Positions 21,362-30,592 of a stretch of DNA of 46,289 nt are shown piece by piece (position 1 is the first letter of the stretch; each line of letters opens with the position of its first letter). The stretch lies in the NCBI GenBank assembly GCA_013286655.1, contig JABDFG010000011.1:1-46289 (forward strand), given 5' to 3'. Source of the DNA: Bacteroidota bacterium (GTDB lineage: Bacteria; Bacteroidota; Bacteroidia; JABDFU01). The translations under genes and the position numbers were made by a program. The notes under the pieces were generated by a model, which saw only the letters and a list, made by a program, of their open reading frames with translations, was not told where the DNA came from and did no database searches.

Positions 21362-22750
21362 TCACAAATGAATGACTTCTCCATAAGCCGCCGCGGCCGC
21401 TTCCATAATAGCTTCGCTCATCGTCGGATGTGGGTGAACCGTCTTGATGATCTCATGTCCGGTCGTTTCGAGTTTACGCACAGATACAATCTCTGCGATC
21501 ATTTCCGTTACATTGGCTCCGATCATGTGCGCCCCAAGAACTTCACCATATTTCGCATCGAAGATCAGTTTTACAAAACCTTCGCTGGCACCTGCTGCCT
21601 TTGCCTTGCCGCTGGCAGAGAAGGGGAATTTGCCAATTTTTATTTCGAAGCCTTTTTCTTTGGCCGCTTTTTCAGTATATCCAACTGATGCAATTTCCGG
21701 TTGACAATAGGTGCAACCTGGAATATTGTTGTAATCAAGTGGTTCCGGTTGTTTTCCTGCAATTTTTTCCACACAAATAATTCCTTCTGCGCTGGCTACA
21801 TGTGCAAGTGCCTGCCCGCCAACACAATCACCTATAGCGTAATAGCCTGGCATATTGGTTTGATAAAAAGAATTCGTGACAATTTTTCCTTTATCGACAA
21901 CAATTCCCACTTCCTCAAGGCCAACTCCTTCTATGTTTGCCTGAATTCCGACAGCGGAAAGCACTATATCACACGCTATTGTTTCAAGACCCTTTTTCGT
22001 CTTAACCGATACTATGCAGCCTGTGCCTTTGGTGTCTACTGCTTCTACACTGGCCTCCGTCATTACCTGTATTCCTGCCTTTTTGAATGAACGTTCCAAT
22101 TGTTTGGAAACTTCCTCATCCTCTACCGGAACAATGCCAGGCATGAATTCAACAAGGGTTACCTTGGTTCCCATCGCGGCATAAAAATAAGCAAACTCCG
22201 ACCCGATGGCTCCAGAGCCTACGACAAGCAGTGATTTAGGTTGCTGCGGCAAATTCATGGCTTCCCGGTATCCAATTATTTTTTTGCCATCTTGTTGCAG
22301 ATTAGGCAAAGATCGTGAACGTGCACCCAATGCGAGAATGATGTTTTTGGCTTCGTAGGAAGTAACCGTACCATCCGAAGTTTTCACTTCTACTTTCTTT
22401 CCGGATTTTATTTTTGCAAATCCCACGATCACATCTATCTTGTTTTTCTTCATCAGAAACTGTACACCCTTACTCATTCCATCCGCGACATCCCTGGAGC
22501 GTTTAATGACAGCTCCGAAATCGGCTTTTGCATCGCTCACGTTAATGCCATACTCTTTTGCATGGTTCAGGTAGTCAAATACCTGTGCGCTTTTTAATAA
22601 GGCTTTGGTTGGAATACAGCCCCAGTTCAGGCAGATTCCTCCAAGATTCTCCTTCTCAATAATAGCTGTTTTTAAGCCTAATTGCGATGCCCTGATCGCT
22701 GCAACGTATCCTCCGGGTCCGCTGCCAATTATTATCAGATCGTAAGTCAT
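21362..22750 (-). CDS. lpdA: dihydrolipoyl dehydrogenase (E3)
   Basis: 462 residues from the ATG giving MTYDLIIIGSGPGGYVAA, the FAD-binding GxGxxG start; an ATG 27 bases upstream only adds an unlikely extension. The redox disulfide is GGIC40LNWGC45IPTKALL. The NAD-binding fold GSGAIGSEFAYFYAAMG lies mid-protein, and the C-terminal HPHPTMSEAIMEAA provides the His-Glu pair of the partner subunit. It reoxidises the dihydrolipoyl groups of pyruvate/2-oxoglutarate dehydrogenase or the glycine cleavage system. No E1/E2 or gcv genes are adjacent, so which complex it serves is open. It diverges from the M61 peptidase gene with 62 bases between. Confidence 0.96.
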   Translation of the reverse strand: MTYDLIIIGSGPGGYVAAIRASQLGLKTAIIEKENLGGICLNWGCIPTKALLKSAQVFDYLNHAKEYGINVSDAKADFGAVIKRSRDVADGMSKGVQFLMKKNKIDVIVGFAKIKSGKKVEVKTSDGTVTSYEAKNIILALGARSRSLPNLQQDGKKIIGYREAMNLPQQPKSLLVVGSGAIGSEFAYFYAAMGTKVTLVEFMPGIVPVEDEEVSKQLERSFKKAGIQVMTEASVEAVDTKGTGCIVSVKTKKGLETIACDIVLSAVGIQANIEGVGLEEVGIVVDKGKIVTNSFYQTNMPGYYAIGDCVGGQALAHVASAEGIICVEKIAGKQPEPLDYNNIPGCTYCQPEIASVGYTEKAAKEKGFEIKIGKFPFSASGKAKAAGASEGFVKLIFDAKYGEVLGAHMIGANVTEMIAEIVSVRKLETTGHEIIKTVHPHPTMSEAIMEAAAAAYGEVIHL

Positions 22751-22812
22751 GCCTGCGAAAGTACGTAAAAAACGCATATTCTTGCTAACTTTGCGAACAT
22801 AACGAAACGTCT

Positions 22813-24537
22813 ATGCACTACATTTTTTCTTATCAAAACCCTCAACGGCATTTTATTGATATTGTATGCATCATTTCTGAAATAGATTCCAAAAGTCTGC
22901 TTGTTCAACTTCCATCCTGGCGCCCGGGCCGGTATGAACTTGGAAATTTTGCGAAAAACATCCAGAAATGGGAAGCATTTGATGTGAATGGTAAAAAACT
23001 CTCCTCCCAAAAACGGACCAAGGATAGTTGGGAAATAGTAACGGATCAGGTGAAGGAAGTTCATATCCATTATACCTATTATGCTGCTGAATTGAACGCC
23101 GGCTCCTGTTACCTGGATGAAAAACAATTGTATGTGAACCCCGTGAATTGTTGCCTGTATGTTCCGGGACATATCGAGGAACCCTGCGTGGTGGAATTAA
23201 TTCTCCCAGAAGACTATCAGGTGGCTACAGGAATGAAATCTTCCGGAAAAAACCGGTTTCAAGCGGCAAATTTCCATGAATTGGCGGATTCCCCTTTCAT
23301 CGCCAGCAACACCTTAAATCAGCGTGAACTGGTGGTAAGCGGAATTAAATTTCAGTTGTCTTTTCAAGGAGTCTGTCGGCCTGATTGGACAAAACTGCTG
23401 AATGATTTTTATGTTTTTATCAAGGAGCAGCTGAGTACGATGAGAAATTTTCCAGTTACTGAATACCATTTTTTATTTCAGATTTTGCCTCAGCGGATAT
23501 ACCATGGTGTTGAACATCTGGCTTCTACTGTGATCGCTTTAGGGCCTTCCTATCATCTTATGGAAAATCACTTATACAATGAATTATTAGGCGTTTGTTG
23601 TCATGAGTTATTCCATTCCTGGAATATAAAAAGTATTCGTCCGAAAGAAATGATGCCCTATGATTATACAAAAGAAAATTATTCCAGATTAGGTTATGTA
23701 TGCGAGGGGATCACCACGTATTACGGTGATTATTTTTTATTCCGTTCAGGAATATTTAATGAACAGGACTATTTTAAAACATTCCATGAACGTCTGCAAA
23801 AACATTTCCATAATCCTGCACGTTTTACCATGCCAGTTACCGACGCTTCTTTCGATACCTGGCTGGACGGTTATGTTCCGGGGATACCGGCCCGAAAAAC
23901 GTCTATTTATGATGAAGGTTGTTTGCTGTCATTCATGACCGATATTCTGATCCGCAAAAAAACCGAGGACAAAAAATCGCTGGATGATGTGATGCGTTTA
24001 TTGTATAACGATTTTTCACTGAAGGGAAAGGGCTATTCGGAAGCGGATTACATACATGCTGTGGAATACATTGCGGGTGATTCGTTTGCTCTGTTCTTCT
24101 CCAATTATGTATATGGCACGGCTGATTATGAACCAATACTAAAAGAACAACTGGCTTATATCGGCTGTGGGCTGGTAAAGGCCGTATCAAAAAAATACCA
24201 TGAGGCTTATTATGGATTTAAACTTGTGGAAAATAGTTTTCCTCCTAAGGTAGCACTGGTTTATCCGGATTCGGTATCCGACAAAGCGGGTTTAGCCGCA
24301 AACGATGAGTTAATTGCAATTAATAGCCATCCCATTAAAAATGATTTCAATGAATGGTCAACTTATTTTGCAGGTGAAGAAATAGTGTTAAGTGTGTTTT
24401 CAAACGGTTTTGTGAAGAGCATACGATTACTTCCATCGACAGGAACGCAGTATTATAATTATTCTATTGCTAAATTGGAAATGCCTGACGAGACCCAAAG
24501 GAGGGCCTATGAAAATTGGGCCAAACGAAAATTTTAA
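22813..24537 (+). CDS. M61 family (glycyl aminopeptidase-like) metallopeptidase with PDZ domain
   Basis: 574 residues. An N-terminal beta domain (with SWRPGRYELGNFAKNI) precedes the thermolysin-like core. The zinc motif is H264ELFH268 followed by SWNIKSIRPKEM, and the third-ligand glutamate region is probably YVCEGITTYYGDY. A PDZ domain lies near residues 480-550 (DSVSDKAGLAANDELIAINSHPI). No obvious signal peptide is present, so it may be cytoplasmic. M61 enzymes trim Gly/Ala from peptide N-termini. A TAACTTTG at 22786-22793 is a good -7 element, but the matching -33 is weak. It is followed by a small membrane protein gene. Confidence 0.92.
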   Translation: MHYIFSYQNPQRHFIDIVCIISEIDSKSLLVQLPSWRPGRYELGNFAKNIQKWEAFDVNGKKLSSQKRTKDSWEIVTDQVKEVHIHYTYYAAELNAGSCYLDEKQLYVNPVNCCLYVPGHIEEPCVVELILPEDYQVATGMKSSGKNRFQAANFHELADSPFIASNTLNQRELVVSGIKFQLSFQGVCRPDWTKLLNDFYVFIKEQLSTMRNFPVTEYHFLFQILPQRIYHGVEHLASTVIALGPSYHLMENHLYNELLGVCCHELFHSWNIKSIRPKEMMPYDYTKENYSRLGYVCEGITTYYGDYFLFRSGIFNEQDYFKTFHERLQKHFHNPARFTMPVTDASFDTWLDGYVPGIPARKTSIYDEGCLLSFMTDILIRKKTEDKKSLDDVMRLLYNDFSLKGKGYSEADYIHAVEYIAGDSFALFFSNYVYGTADYEPILKEQLAYIGCGLVKAVSKKYHEAYYGFKLVENSFPPKVALVYPDSVSDKAGLAANDELIAINSHPIKNDFNEWSTYFAGEEIVLSVFSNGFVKSIRLLPSTGTQYYNYSIAKLEMPDETQRRAYENWAKRKF

Positions 24538-24548
24538 AACCAACATTG

Positions 24549-25007
24549 ATGCAAATTACCAGACAACAACTGATCGGATTAATGGGTTCTGTTTTACTGC
24601 TTATCGGAGTTTTTGTGCCGGTAGTAACAATCCCCCTAATGGGGGATCTTGATTTTTTTGAAATTCGTAATTTCAATGGCTTGATTGATTATTCTTTTAC
24701 GGGAATAGCTTATGGTATTGTGGGGCTTGGACTGGCCTCTGTTTTATTGGCTTTGCTAAATTACTGCCGGGGCTTATTGATAAGTGGTTTGCTTGCCTTG
24801 GGTATATTTGGACTGACGATAAAGCAGCTCCTGGACATTGAAAAAAATTTACACGACAATCTAACGACCAATTTTCTTATGAATATAACCGGAACAACCG
24901 TTGACAGCAACAACCTGAGGTGGGGCTGGGTTGTTTTGCTGACGGGAGCCCTGGTATTGATTGTTGCGTCTTTTTTAAAATCCAAGGCCAGGCAAGGGCT
25001 TCAATAA
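24549..25007 (+). CDS. small membrane protein, four predicted TM segments
   Basis: 152 residues from the ATG at 24549 (MQITRQQLIGLMGSVLLLIG); an ATG at 24516 would overlap the upstream gene by 22 bases. Four hydrophobic segments are seen: LIGLMGSVLLLIGVFVPVV, GIAYGIVGLGLASVLLALL, LLISGLLALGIFGL and WGWVVLLTGALVLIVASFL. A polar loop of about 40 residues precedes the last one. The family is not recognised. It directly follows the M61 gene and ends five bases from the convergent RidA gene. Confidence 0.65.
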   Translation: MQITRQQLIGLMGSVLLLIGVFVPVVTIPLMGDLDFFEIRNFNGLIDYSFTGIAYGIVGLGLASVLLALLNYCRGLLISGLLALGIFGLTIKQLLDIEKNLHDNLTTNFLMNITGTTVDSNNLRWGWVVLLTGALVLIVASFLKSKARQGLQ

Positions 25008-25012
25008 GGTAT

Positions 25013-25507
25013 TTATTGCATTACTGCCGTTACGGATATTTCGACATTGACATTTTTGGGTAATCCGGAGACCTGAACCGTTTCGCGTGCAGGAAATTCT
25101 TTGCTGAAATAGGAACCGTAAACTTCATTTACTGCTGAAAAATTATTCATGTCCAGCAAAAAGATAGAAGTCTTAACGACCTGATCTAAATTCATTCCGG
25201 CCTCTTTTAAGATGGCTTGAATGTTTTCCATTACTTGCTTTGTTTCTGTTTTAATATCCGAACTGATCAACTGGCCGTTAACGGGATTAATAGCGATCTG
25301 CCCGGATACATATAGCGTATTCCCCACCATCACGGCCTGGCTGTATGGCCCGATAGGTGCCGGAGCATTTTTTGAATGAATAATTTTTTTCATAACTAAG
25401 TTATTTGTTTTTAGGTCGTTTGAAGATTCTTTCGAAGGTGCTCCACATGAATTAAGTATAACAACAGAGCCGATATACAGCATCGAAAGAGTGCATTTCT
25501 TATTCAT
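25013..25507 (-). CDS. RidA family protein with a lipoprotein-type leader
   Basis: 164 residues. From M39 the sequence is a complete RidA (YjgF/YER057c) domain: MKKIIHSKNAPAPIGPYSQAV, GNTLYVSGQIAINP, and the C-terminal FPARETVQVSGLPKNVNVEISV with the arginine that binds the carboxylate of the imine substrate. RidA enzymes deaminate reactive enamines/imines formed by PLP enzymes, normally in the cytoplasm. The first 38 residues read MNKKCTLSMLYIGSVVILNSC, a short positive start, hydrophobic core and LNSC lipobox. That would make it a lipid-anchored periplasmic protein. A second ATG at 25393 gives the ordinary cytoplasmic form; both starts may be used. Confidence 0.88.
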   Translation of the reverse strand: MNKKCTLSMLYIGSVVILNSCGAPSKESSNDLKTNNLVMKKIIHSKNAPAPIGPYSQAVMVGNTLYVSGQIAINPVNGQLISSDIKTETKQVMENIQAILKEAGMNLDQVVKTSIFLLDMNNFSAVNEVYGSYFSKEFPARETVQVSGLPKNVNVEISVTAVMQ

Positions 25508-25622
25508 AGCAACAAATATATTTTAAAAACGGTAAACAAGCACCACTAATTTTTTATTTACTCACCCATTTCATTACTCACTTCTTTTCTTTTGTTTTTT
25601 ATTGAGTTCATGAATGCTTCGC

Positions 25623-25659
25623 ATTTGGCTAATTGGCTAATCCGCTCATTGGCTAATTT
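25623..25659. repeat. short tandem repeat AATTAGCC-type
   Basis: On the minus strand the segment reads in 7-9-base units: AATTAGCC, AATGAGCGG, ATTAGCC, AATTAGCC. It lies directly downstream of lptD (the stop is at 25663-25665) in the 155-base gap to the RidA gene. It resembles the AATAGCC heptamers at 31913-31954. Confidence 0.7.
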
Positions 25660-25662
25660 CCT

Positions 25663-28284
25663 TTACTGATAATCATACCAATCCCGTCTTCTTGTGAGCT
25701 TCAGATCCTGCAACACAGATGATTTGACGTTAATATTGATCATATAGCTTTGCCGGGGGCCAAAGGGCACCCAGGTAATCTTCATTTCCCAGCAGTGGAG
25801 ATCGCGGTATATATTAAACTGTGTAAAGGTGAGTTGTTTTGCCTGAAAATCATAGCCGGAGGTGTATCCGATTTTCCACTTTTTAGTCATGCTTACGTCT
25901 CCGTTAAATGTTAAGGATTGTGTTTCCTGTGTTGGTGCATTTCCCGGATTAGTAAAAACAAAATTATAATTCATGTTCAGGGACCATGGAATATTAAAGT
26001 CAGCATAAAAACTCGGATTGCCGTTCGATAAACTTGCTCCGCTTCCATCAGCCGGAGCGGAAGTAGTTGTGCTACCTGGTTTTCCGCTTGTACTGCTGAG
26101 TGGGGAGTTGCTTTTTAAACTCGTACTCAAAGCAACGCTGTAATTGGTCAAGCGGCCAATAGATCCGTTTTTGTCGAACTGGAATTTATCAACAAGATTT
26201 CCTTCTGCATCCACTTGGTAGGGATTAATAAGTCCGGTAAAATTTATATCCAGGTGTTTAAATAGTTTTGTTCTTCCGCTAAGGTTAATGGGCTGCATCT
26301 GAAACTGGGTTAATGCCGCATTATAAGCAGATGCGATGGTAAACATGTCGATAATGCTTATTTTCCGGACATGGTTGACTGTATCTTTTTCGTCACGAAC
26401 CTTTGCCTCTATCGTATTGTTAATCGACCAGGAAATCAAATTGGAAGGCCCGCTTGGAGGTACGCCATACAAACTGTTCTGAAATTTGGAATAGGTCAAA
26501 GTGCTGGTAGTGTCCTGTATTTTTTTATAGGCTCCCCATTGCGGTTCACTAAAGTCGGGCCGGTAACTAAAACTGATATTAGGGATGATCAGATGCCGGA
26601 TCTGTTTTATATAAGACTTTTTAAACTGGTAATTTCCATATATTTTGGTGTTGAGGTTGGCTGAAAAACTAAAATCGTTTTCCATTGCGACACCTGGGAC
26701 AGTATCGGTTATGATTTTTCTGGAAATTGGATCATAATGTTCAGAAATGGTTTGGTAATAAACAGCTGAATTATAATTGGCGGAAGGAGTCAGCGTAAAA
26801 TATTTCAAGACGTTAAAGGATGCGCTAATGGGAATGCTTTGGTGAAATCCATTTCTCATTTGCTGGAACATGGATTTTTTTAAGAACAGCGAATCATAAG
26901 TTGTAATACTGTTCGACAGCTCAGAGGAATAACTTAGGCCAATTTTATCGTACCATTTAGGGCTGGAACTTAATTTATCCTTAAAAGGATAAATGCGATT
27001 CATGGAAAAAGCAACCTGAGGCAGGGTAATATCAATTTCTTTTGTTTCCGTATTTTGACTATGAGTCGCAGCTACTGTCAGGTTAAATAAATTGTCATCT
27101 AACATTTTACTGTAATTGATGTTGGATTGAAGCGTATTGTTAAGATATACACTAGGTACATAGGAGTTCAATCTATTATAACTGCTGGAACCAGCGTTTA
27201 CGCTTGCCGAAAAAGAAGAGCCAGGATCAGCTTTACTGTCCTGCCGATGTGTCCAGTTGATGAGAAAATTATTTTGATCGGAATAATCAGAAGTAGGAGG
27301 CTTCGTTAAAGGATCTCCAAGTTTTAAATCGGAATATTTGAAATCAAAAGAACCGGTGTATTTATATTTTTTAACATAATTAACATGGGTTTTCGCTCCC
27401 CAGCTTCCGAGTGAATAAATATCACCTAGCAGCGCAATGTCCATGTACTCACTATACCCCCAATAAAATCCTCCATTATTCAAAAAGAATCCCTGGGAAG
27501 GAGAGGAGCCATAAGTAGGAATGATAAGGCCCGATTTTCGCCCTTTTTTGTTGGGAAAAAAACCAAAAGGAAGAGACAAGGGAGTAATTACATCGTTAAT
27601 CACCAATACGCAGGGACCTGTAACGATCTCATCATTGGGGATCACCTTTAATTTTGATGCCAAAATATAAAAATGGGGGTGCTCCAGATCACAGGTTGTG
27701 TATTTACCCTTATCAATGTAAAATACGTTGGTTGAATCTTTCTTTACGGTTTCTCCGTGAATATAGCCATCCGATTGTTTCGTGATGACCTCACTGATCC
27801 GACCTTTCTTGGTTTTAAAATTATACGTCATTTCATGTGAGTTGAATGTTTGCGTCAGCTGTGTAAATACGGGTAGTTCAACTTCCTTCCCACTGCTGTC
27901 CAGTCTTCCTTTGGCAAATACCATGTTGTTTTTCATATCCAGCTCGATATATCCCGCATTAAGGGTTAAATCTTCATATTTTACTTCTGCCTGCCCATAT
28001 AGGTATACTTTTTGATTATCTGCATCCGTTATAAGAGAATCTCTGGAAGAATACTTCACTTTTGATTTTAGAGCGGATTCCTCTGCTGGGGGCTTAACGA
28101 TGGAATCCCTCTTAACTATGGAGTCTCTCTTAACGATGGAGTCTATTGGGATAAGAATCTTATGAAGGGAGCTATCCGTTTTAATGCTCGAAATGGAGTC
28201 CTGGGCAAAAAGCGGCTTGCAAACCGTTATAATTATTAACAGAATGATGCGGATAACTACTTTGTTCCCTGGGCTATGCGGCAC
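25663..28284 (-). CDS. lptD: LptD-like outer-membrane LPS assembly protein
   Basis: 873 residues. A signal peptide (to about residue 28, LFAQ) is followed by a short repeat region, then an OstA/LptA-like beta-jellyroll (about 70-215: YLYGQAEVKYEDLTLNAGYIEL, VFAKGRLDSSGKEV) and a large C-terminal barrel (VITPLSLPFGFFPNKKGRKSGLIIP onwards). LptD inserts lipopolysaccharide into the outer leaflet of the outer membrane. It is longer than the E. coli protein (784), as usual in Bacteroidota. I could not identify the cysteines that form the E. coli disulfides. The gene is divergent from the amidase, with 95 bases between them. Confidence 0.9.
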   Translation of the reverse strand: MPHSPGNKVVIRIILLIIITVCKPLFAQDSISSIKTDSSLHKILIPIDSIVKRDSIVKRDSIVKPPAEESALKSKVKYSSRDSLITDADNQKVYLYGQAEVKYEDLTLNAGYIELDMKNNMVFAKGRLDSSGKEVELPVFTQLTQTFNSHEMTYNFKTKKGRISEVITKQSDGYIHGETVKKDSTNVFYIDKGKYTTCDLEHPHFYILASKLKVIPNDEIVTGPCVLVINDVITPLSLPFGFFPNKKGRKSGLIIPTYGSSPSQGFFLNNGGFYWGYSEYMDIALLGDIYSLGSWGAKTHVNYVKKYKYTGSFDFKYSDLKLGDPLTKPPTSDYSDQNNFLINWTHRQDSKADPGSSFSASVNAGSSSYNRLNSYVPSVYLNNTLQSNINYSKMLDDNLFNLTVAATHSQNTETKEIDITLPQVAFSMNRIYPFKDKLSSSPKWYDKIGLSYSSELSNSITTYDSLFLKKSMFQQMRNGFHQSIPISASFNVLKYFTLTPSANYNSAVYYQTISEHYDPISRKIITDTVPGVAMENDFSFSANLNTKIYGNYQFKKSYIKQIRHLIIPNISFSYRPDFSEPQWGAYKKIQDTTSTLTYSKFQNSLYGVPPSGPSNLISWSINNTIEAKVRDEKDTVNHVRKISIIDMFTIASAYNAALTQFQMQPINLSGRTKLFKHLDINFTGLINPYQVDAEGNLVDKFQFDKNGSIGRLTNYSVALSTSLKSNSPLSSTSGKPGSTTTSAPADGSGASLSNGNPSFYADFNIPWSLNMNYNFVFTNPGNAPTQETQSLTFNGDVSMTKKWKIGYTSGYDFQAKQLTFTQFNIYRDLHCWEMKITWVPFGPRQSYMININVKSSVLQDLKLTRRRDWYDYQ
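28093..28146 (-). repeat. three 18-bp in-frame repeats in lptD (DSIVKR units)
   Basis: Three adjacent 18-base units (28093-28110, 28111-28128, 28129-28146) differ at only a few positions. They encode DSIVKR-type hexapeptides just after the signal peptide of LptD. Unit gain or loss would keep the reading frame. Confidence 0.85.
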
Positions 28285-28379
28285 TATGTACGTCTAAATT
28301 TGTGTTTGCTCAAAATCAGGCAGCATTGCTTAAAACAGGCTTATTTGGGCTCCAAAACTAAGTAAAATAGTTAAAATAA

Positions 28380-29573
28380 ATGACTTGGAAACTTTTGCAT
28401 AACAAACATTGTACCATTATTATATTTGCCTTACTGGTCTTGGTATGTGGCTCTTTTAAAATCAATCCGAAGCCCTTTGGCGTTAAAACAATTGTTATTG
28501 ATGCGGGTCATGGAGGAAAAGATCCTGGTTGTTCAGGTGTTAAATACAAGGAAAAGGATGTCGCTCTTTCCGTAGCTCTGAAACTGGGACAACTGATTGA
28601 GCAAAACTGCAAGGATGTAAAAGTCGTTTACACCCGTACGACGGATGTATTTGTCGAACTGCAGGAACGGGCGGCGATCGCCAATCGCATCAATGCCGAC
28701 CTTTTTCTTTGCATCCATTGCAATGCGAATCCGAATAAGGATGCGCATGGTTCAGAAACGTATGTAATGGGGTTGCATAAAACCAGAGGTAACCTGGATG
28801 TTGCGAAGCGTGAAAATGCTTCCATCCTCCTGGAAGATAATTATAAGAAAAACTATGAAGGATTCGACCCTAATTCAGATGAGGCAAATATTATTTTTTC
28901 CATGTACCAGAATAAGCACCTCGAACAGGCACTCAACCTTTCTACAAAGATTCAAAGCGAATATAAGGACAAGGCCAGACGAATAGATAAAGGGGTCAAG
29001 CAGGCTGGTTTCCTGGTATTGTGGAAAACTGCAATGACAAGTTTGCTGACCGAAACAGGATTTTTAACGAATCCGGAAGAAGAACTTTTTTTAGGATCAG
29101 ATAAAGGGCAGGAATACCTCGCCGTATCTATTTTTAAAGCTTTTCGGGAATATAAGGATGATCTGGAGGGCCGTAAGGTAAAGTATGATGAAGCGGTGGA
29201 TAAGATTCCTGCTTACGAACCCCCAAAAGACAGTACATCACCTATTGTATCCAATGATAGTATTCCCGTCAAAATTCCCGTTAAATTGCCGGCGGATACT
29301 ATCTCTTCCGATGTTTTCTTCCGTGTCCAACTCGTTTCCTCTGACAAAAGACTTTCCACAAACTCGGATAAATTCAAGGGACTTGAAAGCATAACCGAGT
29401 TTATGGACAGAGGACGGTATAAATACCTGGTTGGCCGGTCTGCTATTTTGGAGGAATCTGTCAGGCTGCAGTCTGATATGCGCAAACGAGGCTTTACAGA
29501 TGCTTTTGTGGTGGCGTTTCGGGGAGCTGACCGGATAAGCATGGAAGAGGCAAAAAAACTACTGAAAAAATAG
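28380..29573 (+). CDS. N-acetylmuramoyl-L-alanine amidase (Amidase_3) with SPOR-like tail
   Basis: 397 residues. An N-terminal hydrophobic segment (CTIIIFALLVLVCGSF) is followed at once by the amidase domain: TIVIDAGHGGKDPGCSG (H44 as first zinc ligand), ADLFLCIHCNAN and, near the end, SLLTETGFLTNPEE with the catalytic glutamate. A Pro/Ser linker leads to about 85 C-terminal residues, VFFRVQLVSSDKR...GFTDAFVVAFRGADRIS, resembling a SPOR peptidoglycan-binding domain. The enzyme cuts the amide bond between muramic acid and the stem peptide, as in daughter-cell separation. It is followed by the MCE gene on the same strand (29 bases). Confidence 0.93.
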   Translation: MTWKLLHNKHCTIIIFALLVLVCGSFKINPKPFGVKTIVIDAGHGGKDPGCSGVKYKEKDVALSVALKLGQLIEQNCKDVKVVYTRTTDVFVELQERAAIANRINADLFLCIHCNANPNKDAHGSETYVMGLHKTRGNLDVAKRENASILLEDNYKKNYEGFDPNSDEANIIFSMYQNKHLEQALNLSTKIQSEYKDKARRIDKGVKQAGFLVLWKTAMTSLLTETGFLTNPEEELFLGSDKGQEYLAVSIFKAFREYKDDLEGRKVKYDEAVDKIPAYEPPKDSTSPIVSNDSIPVKIPVKLPADTISSDVFFRVQLVSSDKRLSTNSDKFKGLESITEFMDRGRYKYLVGRSAILEESVRLQSDMRKRGFTDAFVVAFRGADRISMEEAKKLLKK

Positions 29574-29602
29574 TATTTTTATGGATCTGAAAATTTGAAT
29601 TC

Positions 29603-30592
29603 TTGAAATTTAACAAAGAAATAAAAACGGGTGCGGTAGTTGTTGCGGGTATTGCACTCTTTATCTATGGATTCAATTTTTTGAAAGGGTCGAACCTGTT
29701 TACCCATCAGAAAACGATCTATGCTGTTTATTCCAATGTAGAAGGTTTACTGGAATCGAATAATGTTCAATTAAGTGGTGTTAAAATTGGTATTATCAAA
29801 AGCATTGATTTGATGCCCAAAGACCGGAAAGGACGGATTTTAGTGACGATGAAAGTCGATGACGCGGTCGAACTCCCGTCCGATAGCAAGGCCCGTATCA
29901 TCAGCTTTGATCTGCTTGGGTCCAAGGCGATTCGAATGGAGGTCGGATCCTCTGCTAAACTCGTCAGATCAGGTGATACACTTCAGTCGGAGGTTGAAGA
30001 TGATCTAAAAACGGCCGTTGACAAGCGCATTGCCCCCCTTCAAAAAAAAGCAGAAGGACTGATTTCTTCTATTGATTCGGTTATGATTGTGATTCAACAA
30101 GTGTTTAACAGGGATTCCCGGCAAGACCTGTTTAAAAGTTTTGAAAGCATAAAAAAAGCGATAAAGGCCTTCGAAAATACTTCTTTGCGCCTGGATACGC
30201 TGGTGGCTACCCAGCAATATAAGCTATCCGCTATTTTTTCAAAAATAGAATCCATTAGTTCTAATCTGGCCAATAATAATGATAAAATAACCAAAGTCCT
30301 CAGCAATTTTGAAAGCATCAGTGATTCACTGGCAAAATCAAAAATAAAATCAACGATTGAACATGCGAATACTGCGCTGAGCGATGCTACCAGTATTCTT
30401 GATAAAATAAACACAGGAAAGGGAACGATCGGAATGTTTATTAATAATGATTCTTTGTACAAAAAACTCGATATGTCTGCCGCTGAATTGAATTCCCTGC
30501 TAAAGGATTTTCAGGAAAATCCAAAACGGTATGTTCATTTTTCTGTATTTGGAAATAAGGAAAAGAAAAAAAGCAAAAAGGCAAATCAATAA
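29603..30592 (+). CDS. MCE/MlaD family lipid-transport protein
   Basis: 329 residues. One N-terminal membrane helix (about residues 8-26, GAVVVAGIALFIYGFNFL) is followed by a single MCE domain (about 38-115: YAVYSNVEGLLESNNVQLSGVKIGIIKSI) and a long helical region. Such proteins carry lipids between the membranes with MlaE/MlaF partners, which are not in the window. The start is TTG at 29603: an in-frame stop lies at 29588 and there is no ATG between. The start MKFNKEIKTG fits relatives. The stop overlaps the ATG of the iron-sulfur gene (TAATG). Confidence 0.9.
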   Translation: MKFNKEIKTGAVVVAGIALFIYGFNFLKGSNLFTHQKTIYAVYSNVEGLLESNNVQLSGVKIGIIKSIDLMPKDRKGRILVTMKVDDAVELPSDSKARIISFDLLGSKAIRMEVGSSAKLVRSGDTLQSEVEDDLKTAVDKRIAPLQKKAEGLISSIDSVMIVIQQVFNRDSRQDLFKSFESIKKAIKAFENTSLRLDTLVATQQYKLSAIFSKIESISSNLANNNDKITKVLSNFESISDSLAKSKIKSTIEHANTALSDATSILDKINTGKGTIGMFINNDSLYKKLDMSAAELNSLLKDFQENPKRYVHFSVFGNKEKKKSKKANQ

